Part shown: in pieces, positions 1 through 7,178 of the stretch
Layout of the letters: the number at the start of each line of letters is the position of its first letter
Numbering within the stretch: position 1 is the first letter of the stretch
NCBI GenBank assembly: GCA_030432695.1
Contig: JAUILN010000020.1
Span: 62,001 to 126,000, forward strand
Length of the DNA stretch: 64,000 nucleotides
Direction: 5' to 3'
Source of the DNA: a bacterium
GTDB lineage: Bacteria; Planctomycetota; UBA1135; UBA2386
Notes under the pieces: generated by a model
Databases searched by the model: none
What the model was told of the DNA's origin: nothing
Seen by the model: the letters and a program-made list of their open reading frames with translations, nothing else
Program-made: the position numbers and the translations under genes

Positions 1-1
1 A

Positions 2-745
2 CCCGAGGTGCGGCTGTTCTACGCGATGCCGAGCTTCCACAACCCGACCGGGGCGACGCTCGACCTCGCCCAGCGTCGCGCGCTGATGGACGTGGTGTCG
101 CGCAGCGACGTGCCGGTGCTGGAGGACGAGTACGAGTGCGAGCTGCGGTTCCGGGGCGACGAGTTGCCTTCGCTGGCCTCGATGGACTCGCGCGGACTCA
201 CCGTGACGGTGCGCTCGTTCAGCAAGGCGCTGTTCCCCGGGGTCCGCATCGGCTGGCTCGAGGCCGCACCCGAGGTGCTCGCTCCCCTGCGCGCGCTGAA
301 GCGCTTCAGCGACCTGGAGAGCAGCCCGTTCTTGCAGGCCGCCCTGGCCGGCTTCGTCGAGTCGGGCGCGATGGACAGCTACCTCGATCGGCTGCGCGGC
401 GAGCTGGCGCGCCGCCATGCCGCCGCCGATGCCGCGTTGCGCGAGCTGTTCCCGGCCGGCACCCGCTGGTCGCGACCGGAAGGCGGCCTGTCGCTGTGGG
501 TGGTGCTCCCCGAAGGCATCGACGCGGAACGCGTCGCGGTGCGCGCCGCCGCCGAGGGCGTGCTGGTCACACCGGGCCGCCTGTTCGATCCCAGGCCGCG
601 GCCCTGCACCTCGATGCGCCTGTCCCTCACCCGCACCGACGAGGCCACCATCGCGCGTGGTCTCGAGGTGCTCGGCCGCGCGGCCCACGACGAGCACGCC
701 GCGCTGTTCGCCGACGACCCCGATTCCCGACCCCTGATCCTCTAG
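2..745 (+). CDS. PLP-dependent aminotransferase-fold protein, likely MocR/PdxR-type regulator (5' end missing)
   Basis: Only the C-terminal part, about 247 residues, lies in the window, and the reading frame is open at the left edge. It has the fold-type I aminotransferase signatures: an N-P-T-G turn near the start, an acidic E-D-E-Y motif where the pyridine-nitrogen aspartate sits, and the Schiff-base lysine in SFSKALFPGVRIGWL (Lys codon 224-226). A late S-M-R-L-S-L-T-R segment fits the carboxylate-binding arginine. Such domains occur alone in amino-acid aminotransferases or fused to a GntR helix-turn-helix in MocR regulators. The pdxS and pdxT genes start 21 bp downstream on the same strand, which favours PdxR, the MocR regulator of vitamin B6 synthesis. 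The N-terminal DNA-binding domain is outside the window, so this remains inference. Confidence 0.75.
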   Translation, partial: PEVRLFYAMPSFHNPTGATLDLAQRRALMDVVSRSDVPVLEDEYECELRFRGDELPSLASMDSRGLTVTVRSFSKALFPGVRIGWLEAAPEVLAPLRALKRFSDLESSPFLQAALAGFVESGAMDSYLDRLRGELARRHAAADAALRELFPAGTRWSRPEGGLSLWVVLPEGIDAERVAVRAAAEGVLVTPGRLFDPRPRPCTSMRLSLTRTDEATIARGLEVLGRAAHDEHAALFADDPDSRPLIL

Positions 746-766
746 GACCTCGTTCCTCCCACGACG

Positions 767-1675
767 ATGAGCATCCCAGTCTCCATCCCCGGCTTCACCG
801 ACGAAGAAGTCCGCAGCAAGATCGGCTTCTGCGAGCAGCTCAAGGGCGGCGTCATCATGGACGTCGTCAACGCCGAACAGGCCCGCATCGCCGAGGAGGC
901 GGGTGCGGTCGCGGTGATGGCGCTCGAGCGCGTGCCGTCCGACATCCGCCGTGACGGCGGCGTGGCGCGGATGTCCGACCCGCAGATGATCACCGAGATC
1001 AAGGCGGCGACGTCGCTGCCGGTGATGGCCAAGGTGCGCATCGGCCACTTCGTCGAGGCACAGATCCTCGAGGCGCTCGAGGTCGACTGCATCGACGAGT
1101 CGGAGGTGCTGACCCCAGCCGACGAGGAGTTCCACGTCGACAAGCGGCCGTTCCGGACCCCGTTCGTCTGCGGCTGCCGCAACCTCGGCGAGGCGCTGCG
1201 GCGCATCCACGAGGGTGCCGCGATGATCCGCACCAAGGGCGAGGCCGGCACCGGCAACGTGGTCGAGGCGGTGCGCCACATGCGCACGCTGATGAGCGAC
1301 ATCCGGGTGCTGCGCGGTCTCGACGCCAACGAGATCCACAAGAAGGCGGTGGAGTATCGGGTGCCCGATGAGCTGGTCGCCTGGGTCGCCGAGGCGCAGC
1401 GCCTGCCGGTGCCGAACTTCTCGGCGGGTGGCGTGGCCACGCCGGCCGACGCCGCGCTGATGATGCAGCTCGGCGCCGAGGCGGTGTTCGTCGGCAGCGG
1501 CATCTTCAAGTCCGGCGACCCGGTGAATCGCGGCAAGGCGATCGTCCGCGCGGTGCTGAACTACCAGGATCCGAAGGTGCTCGCCGAGGTGTCTGCCGGG
1601 CTCGGTCAGCCGATGAGCGGGCTCGACGTCCGGACCATGCCCGAGGAAGAGAAGCTGGCGACCCGCGGATGGTGA
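767..1675 (+). CDS. pdxS: pyridoxal 5'-phosphate synthase lyase subunit PdxS
   Basis: This 302-residue protein matches PdxS along its full length. PdxS forms a dodecamer of TIM barrels and makes pyridoxal 5'-phosphate from ribose 5-phosphate, glyceraldehyde 3-phosphate and ammonia from PdxT. Visible hallmarks are GGVIMDVVNAEQARIAEEAG near the N-terminus, the VMAKVRIGHFVEAQ strand with a substrate-binding lysine, the DESEVLTPADEE segment, the GTGNVVEAVRHMR lysine/phosphate region and the late NFSAGGVATPADAALMMQLG phosphate-binding loop. The start ATG has no obvious Shine-Dalgarno. The gene ends in an ATGGTGA junction that overlaps a possible pdxT start. The cell therefore uses the DXP-independent B6 route. 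Confidence 0.97.
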   Translation: MSIPVSIPGFTDEEVRSKIGFCEQLKGGVIMDVVNAEQARIAEEAGAVAVMALERVPSDIRRDGGVARMSDPQMITEIKAATSLPVMAKVRIGHFVEAQILEALEVDCIDESEVLTPADEEFHVDKRPFRTPFVCGCRNLGEALRRIHEGAAMIRTKGEAGTGNVVEAVRHMRTLMSDIRVLRGLDANEIHKKAVEYRVPDELVAWVAEAQRLPVPNFSAGGVATPADAALMMQLGAEAVFVGSGIFKSGDPVNRGKAIVRAVLNYQDPKVLAEVSAGLGQPMSGLDVRTMPEEEKLATRGW

Positions 1676-2430
1676 ACGAGACCGACAGGTCGATGTGCGT
1701 CGGTGCCCGCCCGGCGATCCGTCGCGGGATGCTGCGGGATGGCGAACGCGTCGAGACCGCGGATCCGGCCACTCCGGTGGTCGGGGTCCTCGCGATCCAG
1801 GGCGACTACCTCGAGCACGAGGAGGCGCTGCACGCGCACGGCATCGCCACGCGGCGGGTGCGGCGGCCCGAGCACCTCGAGGGGATCGACGGTCTGGTCC
1901 TGCCCGGCGGCGAGAGCACCACGATGCTGCGCCTGCTGCGGATCGAGGCGCTCGACGAGCCGCTGATCGCCGCGATCCGTCGGCTGCCGACCTTCGCGAC
2001 CTGCGCGGGGCTGATCCTGGTGGCGAGCCGGGTCACCCATCCGGAGCAGCGGTCGTTCGGCCTGCTCGACGTCACGGTGGCGCGCAACGGTTACGGGCGG
2101 CAACTGCACAGCGGGACGTTCGCGCTGGAGGTGGAACCCGCCGCCGAACTGGGTCCGGGCGCCGACCAGGGCGTGTTCATCCGCGCGCCGCGGATCCTCG
2201 AGGTCGGGCCGGAGGTCCGGGTGCTGGCGCGGCGCGGTGACGACCCGGTGCTGGTCGAGCAGGGCACCATCCTGGCAGCGGGCTTCCACCCCGAACTGCA
2301 GACCGCGCACCCGGTGGTGGCGCGCTTCGCGGCCCGGGTGCGGGAGCAGGCGGCTCGTCGGCTCGCGGTGGTCAGTCGCCGCGACCGGGCCGAGCCCACG
2401 CCAGCTCCAGGTGCCGCAGTGCCGTCCTGA
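1669..2430 (+). CDS. pdxT: pyridoxal 5'-phosphate synthase glutaminase subunit PdxT
   Basis: This is the class I glutamine amidotransferase partner of PdxS; it hydrolyses glutamine and channels ammonia to PdxS. The triad is visible: Cys in FATCAGLILVA and the His and Glu of GFHPEL, plus the P-G-G-E-S-T glutamine-binding loop. The core GVLAIQGDYLEHEEAL begins only about 38 residues after the ATG at 1669, and the C-terminus extends about 30 residues beyond HPEL, so at 253 residues it is longer than the usual 190-200. The real start may be the in-frame ATG at 1729. The ATG at 1669 overlaps the pdxS stop, which would couple translation. The last 59 bp overlap the 3' end of the glycosyltransferase on the other strand. 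Confidence 0.95.
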   Translation: MVNETDRSMCVGARPAIRRGMLRDGERVETADPATPVVGVLAIQGDYLEHEEALHAHGIATRRVRRPEHLEGIDGLVLPGGESTTMLRLLRIEALDEPLIAAIRRLPTFATCAGLILVASRVTHPEQRSFGLLDVTVARNGYGRQLHSGTFALEVEPAAELGPGADQGVFIRAPRILEVGPEVRVLARRGDDPVLVEQGTILAAGFHPELQTAHPVVARFAARVREQAARRLAVVSRRDRAEPTPAPGAAVPS

Positions 2431-3205
2431 GGAACTGCATCTTGCTGGCGCCGTGGCGGCGGACCCGCAGGACCGCGGGTTGCTCGGCGACCCGGGCGCC
2501 GCGGCGGATCGCCCGGAGCAGCTGCTCGGTGACCCCGACGAACCCGCCGCGCTCCGGCCAGGTGTCGTGCAGCAGCGCGCGGCGTTGGACCCGCACCATG
2601 CAGGTGAAGGTGTGCAGGTTCGCCTCGCGGCAGGTCAGGCGGTGCATCGCCGAGGCGCGGCGCGACAGCCAGCGGCGGAACGGGGTGACACCCTCGAGGT
2701 CGCCGTCGGGATGGTGGCAGGACGCCACGGCCAGGTCGGCTCCCGTGTCGCAGTCGGCGGCGAGGGTCGAGAGCACGGCAGGATCGTAGGTGAGGTCGGC
2801 GTCGAGCCAGCCGACCAGCGGCAGGGAAGCGGCTTCCGAGCCGGTGCGGAGTGCCGCCGTCAGGCCACGGTTGGTCGCATGGCGCAGGGTTCGCCATGGA
2901 CCGTCGTCGGTCGGGAACGCGGCCTGGAGGGATTCCCAGGTGGCGTCGTCCGAGCCGTCGTCGACCAGCACGAACTCCAGTGCTCGACGCGCTCCCTCGG
3001 CCGCCGCGAAGGACCGCAGGCCGGCCGCCAACGACGCGATGCCGGCCGCTTCGCGGTAGAGCGGCACGACCACCGTGAGTCCGAGCCGATCGGAGTCCAC
3101 GTCGCGGGGGCCGTGCGCGGTCGCTGCCGGGAGTGGATCAGCGGCGAAGTCGTTCAATTCCTGGCTCGTGCGACCCGATGACTGGATCGGTGTCGTAGGG
3201 GGCAT
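2372..3205 (-). CDS. family 2 glycosyltransferase
   Basis: About 277 residues with a GT-A fold of family GT2. The N-terminal strand LTVVVPLYREAAGI, the nucleotide-binding VLVDDGSDDATW and the metal-binding LDADLTYDP (DxD) are in the expected order, followed by acceptor-side segments such as RRASAMHRLTC. It most resembles dolichyl-phosphate-mannose-synthase-like enzymes that transfer sugar to a lipid carrier or glycan. No C-terminal membrane segments are seen, so it is cytoplasmic or peripheral. I chose the ATG at 3205 because the conserved region begins about 40 residues later and further in-frame sequence upstream lies opposite the next gene. It diverges from the gene at 3272 and converges with pdxT, overlapping it by 59 bp. 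Confidence 0.88.
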   Translation of the reverse strand: MPPTTPIQSSGRTSQELNDFAADPLPAATAHGPRDVDSDRLGLTVVVPLYREAAGIASLAAGLRSFAAAEGARRALEFVLVDDGSDDATWESLQAAFPTDDGPWRTLRHATNRGLTAALRTGSEAASLPLVGWLDADLTYDPAVLSTLAADCDTGADLAVASCHHPDGDLEGVTPFRRWLSRRASAMHRLTCREANLHTFTCMVRVQRRALLHDTWPERGGFVGVTEQLLRAIRRGARVAEQPAVLRVRRHGASKMQFLRTALRHLELAWARPGRGD

Positions 3206-3271
3206 TCGTTGCGCGGAACCGGGCGCGTCGCGGACGCGAATCCCGGGGAAGCTGTTATCCTGGAGCCGCAG
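3206..3271. promoter_or_regulatory. divergent promoter region with a short-leader plus-strand promoter
   Basis: These 66 bp separate two divergent starts. On the plus strand, GGGAAGCTG at 3246-3254 is followed by a -10-like TATCCT at 3256-3261, leaving only about 10 bp before the ATG at 3272, so any transcript would be almost leaderless. The same GGGAAGCTG-N-TA string recurs just upstream of the gene at 29626. No convincing -35 is visible here. Confidence 0.35.
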
Positions 3272-4567
3272 ATGAATCGACCCTCCCACTGGATCCTGGC
3301 CTCGTTGCTCGCCACCGGCGTGACGCTGTGGGCGACCGGAGCCGCCGGCGAGTGGCTCGAAGGACATCCCGCCGACGTGACCGCGAAGGTCGCCGACTCC
3401 GACGCGGGCACGCCGAACCCCGATCCCGAGCGGCGGGTCCTGCGACGGCCCGAGGGAAGGGCTCCGACGCCGGTCGAGTTCACGGTCCACGAGATCGCTG
3501 GGCGCGTCGTCGATCGCGGCGGCTGGCCGGTGGAAGCGGCGCGGGTCTATCGGCGGCCGCACGACCACGGTCGTTGGCAGAATGCCTGGCGGGGCGACTC
3601 CGCGGGCGAGGTGGTGGAGACGGATGCCCGCGGCCGGTTCCGGCTGGAATGGTCGGGCCCGTTGGTTGGCACCGTCTGTGTCGAGGCCGAGGGGCGTCAC
3701 GCGCCGGCCTACGTGCGGCCCAGTCTCGACGGGCTGCAGATCGTCCTCCAGGACCCGCTGCCCGATGCGTGGCTCGCAGCCGAGGCGGCGAGCGTCGCGG
3801 CCGATGCGCCCGAGGTGCGGGAGTCCCTGTTGGTCGGCGAGGGCTTCCTCAAGGGTCCCGAGGGGATCGAGATCCCCGGCGCGCGGATCCAGACTCGCGA
3901 GTTCGGTGCGCTGGCCGTGTCCGACGAGACCGGCCGCTACCTGCTGCCGATCGCACCCGGCCCGATGTCGTTGATCGCCTGGGACACTGCGGGCCATGTC
4001 GCCACCGCCGAGGCACCCGATCCCGGTCGCAACCAGGGCATGGTGCCGCTGCCCGAACTGGTGCTGCGCCCCGGCCTCGAACTCCGCGGCCGCGTCGTCG
4101 ACGGCGACGGCCAGCCGGTGGTTGACGCCAGCGTCTCGATCGAGAACAGCGGCTCGCTGCGCTCGGCCCGGACCGACGAGACCGGTCACTTCACGGTCGC
4201 CGGCCTCGCGCCGGTCGAGACCGCGGTGACTGTCAGCCCGCACCGCGGCCACCTCGGCCTGCGCCGCGTCGCGATGGTCGAGCACGACCTCGACATCGGC
4301 GACATCCGTCTGGAGCGCCCGCGGCAGGAGCCGCTCCGCCTGACCGTCGTCGACAGCGCCCGCCGGCCGATGCCGTGGGTCCACGTCGTCGCCGACCAGG
4401 AAGAGGGTCTGTGCCGGGCCTACGCCCGCGCCAGCCAGCAGGGTGAGGTCGTCCTCGCCGGCCTGGGCAGCGGCCCGGTCGCCTTCGAGGTCCGCGACCC
4501 CGAGATGGAGCCCGTGCACGTCGAGGACTTCGACCTCGACAGCCGGATGCTCGTCGTCTCGCGCTGA
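3272..4567 (+). CDS. secreted or anchored protein with carboxypeptidase regulatory-like repeats
   Basis: The 431-residue product starts with a hydrophobic stretch (HWILASLLATGVTLWATGAA), a signal peptide or anchor, followed by a proline- and aspartate-rich linker. From about residue 75 there are several repeats of the type R-V-V-D-x-x-G-x-P-V-x-x-A-x-V, then Y-L-L or F-T-V-A-G-L. This is the pattern of the CarboxypepD_reg and related transthyretin-like beta-sandwich domains, which are usually structural or carbohydrate-binding rather than catalytic. The ATG at 3272 places the signal sequence at the N-terminus. A paralogue of the same design lies at 49237-51963. No catalytic residues are recognised and the ligand is unknown. 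Confidence 0.75.
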   Translation: MNRPSHWILASLLATGVTLWATGAAGEWLEGHPADVTAKVADSDAGTPNPDPERRVLRRPEGRAPTPVEFTVHEIAGRVVDRGGWPVEAARVYRRPHDHGRWQNAWRGDSAGEVVETDARGRFRLEWSGPLVGTVCVEAEGRHAPAYVRPSLDGLQIVLQDPLPDAWLAAEAASVAADAPEVRESLLVGEGFLKGPEGIEIPGARIQTREFGALAVSDETGRYLLPIAPGPMSLIAWDTAGHVATAEAPDPGRNQGMVPLPELVLRPGLELRGRVVDGDGQPVVDASVSIENSGSLRSARTDETGHFTVAGLAPVETAVTVSPHRGHLGLRRVAMVEHDLDIGDIRLERPRQEPLRLTVVDSARRPMPWVHVVADQEEGLCRAYARASQQGEVVLAGLGSGPVAFEVRDPEMEPVHVEDFDLDSRMLVVSR

Positions 4568-4577
4568 CGCCGCCTCA

Positions 4578-4614
4578 GGGGTGAACATCTCGACCCGGCC
4601 GAATTGTTCACCCC
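4578..4614. repeat. 37-bp palindromic repeat, solo copy
   Basis: Ten-base arms GGGGTGAACA (4578-4587) and TGTTCACCCC (4605-4614) pair perfectly around a CTCGACCCGGCC centre. It lies 10 bp after the stop of the preceding gene and ahead of blaI. Relative to the other copies, the arm reads GTGAAC/GTTCAC instead of GTTAAC/GTTAAC, a compensated change that keeps the stem. No inverted partner is found nearby. It could also act as a transcription terminator. Confidence 0.8.
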
Positions 4615-4628
4615 CCCGGGTTGATCCA

Positions 4629-4675
4629 AGACGACTTGTCTCTACCCTCCGCCACGGAGGCAAGACAAGATGTCT
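4629..4675. promoter_or_regulatory. two candidate BlaI operator dyads at the blaI start
   Basis: Two 13-bp near-identical dyads flank the likely promoter: AGACGACTTGTCT at 4629-4641 and AGACAAGATGTCT at 4663-4675, with the pattern AGACN-N3-TGTCT and centres 34 bp apart. The second spans the blaI ATG at 4670. BlaI/MecI-family repressors bind pairs of short dyads with ACA/TGT half-sites and usually autoregulate, so these are good operator candidates. A smaller hairpin, CCTCCG-CCA-CGGAGG (4646-4660), lies between them. Confidence 0.6.
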
Positions 4676-5077
4676 CGGAAGCCAGGCCACACCCCCTCGG
4701 ATCCCGTCCCCGCCGACGTCCCCGACGCCGAACTCGCCGTCCTCGAGCAGCTCTGGGCCAGCGCACCGCGCACCGTCCGCCAGCTCACCGACGCGCTCTA
4801 CCCGGGCGGCAAGGCAGCCCACTACGGCACCGTCCAGAAGCTGCTGCAGCGCCTCGAGGCGCGCGGCTGCGTCGGCCGGGTCGAAGGGCGTTCGCCGCTC
4901 GAGTTCGAGCCGCTGGTCGCCCGTGACGACCTGGTCGCCCGCCGGGTCGACGCCGTGGTCGAAAAGCTCTGCGCCGGTTCGCTGACCCCGCTGCTCTCGC
5001 ACCTCGCGCGGCGTGAGCTGCGCGACGACGAGGTCGATGCGCTGCGCGCCCTGCTGCGCGACCTGGAGGGCCGCTGA
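4670..5077 (+). CDS. blaI: BlaI/MecI/CopY-family transcriptional repressor
   Basis: This 135-residue winged-helix repressor has the family's typical length. The recognition region AELAVLEQLWASAPRTVRQL is followed by GTVQKLLQRLEARGCVGR, the recognition helix and wing, and by a C-terminal dimerisation helix ending RALLRDLEGR. In known systems the repressor is cleaved after the partner M56 protease senses an envelope signal. Two AGACN-N3-TGTCT dyads straddle its start, implying autoregulation. Its stop overlaps the ATG of the blaR1-like gene (TGATG at 5075-5079), so the two are translationally coupled. No beta-lactamase gene is in view, so the regulon is unknown. Confidence 0.92.
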   Translation: MSRKPGHTPSDPVPADVPDAELAVLEQLWASAPRTVRQLTDALYPGGKAAHYGTVQKLLQRLEARGCVGRVEGRSPLEFEPLVARDDLVARRVDAVVEKLCAGSLTPLLSHLARRELRDDEVDALRALLRDLEGR

Positions 5078-7047
5078 TGGACGGCCTGCTCCTGCTGCTC
5101 GCCACCAACACGGTGCTCGCCGCGCTGCTCGGCGGAATCGCCTGGTGGGTCGACCGCGCGCTCGGCAGGCCGGCGCTTGCGCACACGCTGTTGGTGGTGG
5201 CGCTGCTCGCGCTGGTCACTCCGCCGGTGGTGAGGGTCGGCGGGTGGGGGATCGGGGAGCCGGGATCTGACGCGGCGCCGACCGATTCCGGATCGACCGG
5301 GCGAGCCGTCTCGACAGCGCATCGAGGCGATCCGACGAACGACGTGCCCGGCCGGTCCGACGTGGACGGCCTGGTCCCTCTGGACTCCGTGGCGCGCTCC
5401 TCGCGACCGCTCGCGGTCGTTCCGTCCGGAGTGGCCGCGAGCGACTCGACCCCGGTCCCGATCCCCTGGCGAAGCCTGCTCCTCCTCGCGTGGCTCGCTG
5501 GGTCGGTGTTCACCCTGCTCACGCTCGCCTGGAGGTCGCGCGCCCTGTCACGCCTGGTCCGCAGCGGCGAACCGCTCGACCCCGAGTCTGCCGCCGAGCT
5601 CGCCGCGCACGCTTCCGAAGCCGGTCTCGCCAACCCGCCCGTTGCCCTGCGGATCCGATCCGCGGTGCCGCCGGCGCTCGCAACCACGCTCCGCGGGGTC
5701 CGGCTGCTCCTGCCCGCCGACTGGACCGCGCGCTATGACCCAGCCGCCCGCCGCGCGCTGCTCCGTCACGAGTGCGCCCACCTCCGCCGCGGCGACCACC
5801 GCGTCCGCCTGCTCGAAGCCTTCGTCACCGTGCTCGCCTGGTGGCACCCGCTGCTCTGTTGGCTGCGCGCCCAGCTCCGCGACGTCGAGGAGCGCGCGTG
5901 TGACGCCTGGGTGGTCGCCGGGTCGGACGCGCGCACCCGCCGTGCCTACTGCGAAGCCCTGCTCACCGCCGCGAGCGCGATGCCCGCGCGCAGCCTCCGT
6001 GCCCTGGCGCTGACTACCGGCGCCGTCCGCCGCCCGCCCCACTCGCCCCGCATGCGCGCCTGGTCGCGCCGTCTGGAGAACGCCATGAACCGTGAGACCC
6101 CGAGTCGCATCGGCCCCTTCGAGCGCGCGATCGCCGCACTCGCCCTGCTGGTCTTCCTGCCGTTCGGGATCGCGCAGGATCCCGCTGCGGAGCCGCCCGC
6201 CGATCTGCTGACGCATCTGGAGCAGACGGAGTTCGCGTGGTCGGTGGAGGATGCCCTGCCGCGGCAATGGGTCGAAGACCTCACCGCGAAGATCGGCCGG
6301 CCGGTGGAGTTGGGCGCGCGGGCGCGTGCGGCAGACGGCGAGTCGGAGCGGATCACCGGGCTGCGCCTGCCTCGCACGAGTGCACGCCGGGTGCTCGACG
6401 TGGTCGCGACGCTCACCGACCTGCGCTGGAACGCGGTGGAGGGGCGCGTGGTGTTCGAGGTGCCGGCGGTCGACGAGGAAGGACAGGCCGGAGTCGTCCA
6501 CCTGCTCGGCGCGGTGAAAAACCCGGGACCACGGAAACTGACCGAGCCCATGACCTTGCTGGATCTGCTCAGAAGTGGAGGGCTCCTGGACGACGCGGAC
6601 ACGTCGGTCGTGCACGTGCTTCGTGCACCAGTCGGCACCGGCGAGGAGGGCGTTCCCACTCATCTGACGATCGACGTGGGCTGGATGGCCGAGACCGGGG
6701 ACACCAGTCGGAACTTCCTGTTTCGTGTCGGAGACATCGTCCACGTCCGGCGCGGACACGAGCTCCTGCCGGAGCTGTTCCTCCGGGTCGGGTCTCGCCT
6801 GCACTTCGTGGTACCGGTCGGACTCGCTGAACAGCCAGGTGCGGAGCAGCTCGCGCTCTTGGAAGAGACTCAAGCGGTCGGTCGCGACGGCAAGATCTTC
6901 GTGCCCTACGTCGGTCCGACCTACGTGCTCGGCATGGATCAGAAGACCGTGTCCGACGTGGTCTCGAAGCAGCTCTCGGGCGTCTTCGCCACGCCTCTAC
7001 CCGGCAGCATCCACCGCTTCGAGGCCCGCTTCGATCCCCCGAAGTGA
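5077..7047 (+). CDS. blaR1: BlaR1/MecR1-type M56 metalloprotease fused to an SLBB/polysaccharide-export-like region
   Basis: At 656 residues this is an integral membrane zinc protease of family M56. N-terminal helices (LLLLLATNTVLAALLGGIAW and LVVALLALVTPPVV) precede a cytoplasmic protease segment with H231-E-C-A-H235 as the HExxH motif and downstream glutamates E271/E272 in the D-V-E-E-R-A-C-D-A-W motif. A further membrane segment follows at about 350-367. Instead of a penicillin-binding sensor, the C-terminus carries an SLBB-like unit from about 473 (GAVKNPGPRKLTEPMTLLDL), as in Wza-type export proteins, and a second related segment (KIFVPYVGPTYVLG). It probably senses an envelope or glycan signal and triggers BlaI cleavage. 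The fusion is unusual for BlaR1, so the sensed ligand is not predicted. Confidence 0.85.
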   Translation: MDGLLLLLATNTVLAALLGGIAWWVDRALGRPALAHTLLVVALLALVTPPVVRVGGWGIGEPGSDAAPTDSGSTGRAVSTAHRGDPTNDVPGRSDVDGLVPLDSVARSSRPLAVVPSGVAASDSTPVPIPWRSLLLLAWLAGSVFTLLTLAWRSRALSRLVRSGEPLDPESAAELAAHASEAGLANPPVALRIRSAVPPALATTLRGVRLLLPADWTARYDPAARRALLRHECAHLRRGDHRVRLLEAFVTVLAWWHPLLCWLRAQLRDVEERACDAWVVAGSDARTRRAYCEALLTAASAMPARSLRALALTTGAVRRPPHSPRMRAWSRRLENAMNRETPSRIGPFERAIAALALLVFLPFGIAQDPAAEPPADLLTHLEQTEFAWSVEDALPRQWVEDLTAKIGRPVELGARARAADGESERITGLRLPRTSARRVLDVVATLTDLRWNAVEGRVVFEVPAVDEEGQAGVVHLLGAVKNPGPRKLTEPMTLLDLLRSGGLLDDADTSVVHVLRAPVGTGEEGVPTHLTIDVGWMAETGDTSRNFLFRVGDIVHVRRGHELLPELFLRVGSRLHFVVPVGLAEQPGAEQLALLEETQAVGRDGKIFVPYVGPTYVLGMDQKTVSDVVSKQLSGVFATPLPGSIHRFEARFDPPK

Positions 7048-7059
7048 CCTCTGCGCGTG

Positions 7060-7096
7060 GGGGTTAACAACTCGACCCGGCCGGGTTGTGAACCCC
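7060..7096. repeat. 37-bp palindromic repeat, first member of an inverted pair
   Basis: Arms GGGGTTAACAA and TTGTGAACCCC surround CTCGA-CCCGG-CCGGG; there is one A-G mismatch in the outer stem. The extra CTCGA lies on the left, giving the repeat a direction. It starts 12 bp after the blaR1 stop. The partner at 7136-7172 is the same sequence in reverse orientation. Confidence 0.85.
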
Positions 7097-7135
7097 GCTC
7101 GAACGGCTGTCGCGGTGGGAACGGCTCGCGGCGTG

Positions 7136-7172
7136 GGGGTTAACAACCCGGCCGGGTCGAGTTGTTAACCCC
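7136..7172. repeat. 37-bp palindromic repeat, second member of an inverted pair
   Basis: This is the reverse complement of the family consensus: GGGGTTAACAA, CCCGG-CCGGG, TCGAG, TTGTTAACCCC, with a perfect 11-bp outer stem. It is 39 bp from the first member and 6 bp from the stop of the convergent beta-oxidation gene, so the pair fills the gap between two converging genes and may serve as a bidirectional terminator. Confidence 0.85.
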
Positions 7173-7178
7173 CCCTGC

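Noticed and set aside
3206..5002. Upstream extension of the glycosyltransferase frame
   Set aside because: It is antisense to the secreted protein and blaI genes, and the GT2 domain begins after 3205.
7060..7172. CRISPR array
   Set aside because: Only two inverted 37-bp units with one spacer, no direct repeat array and no cas genes.
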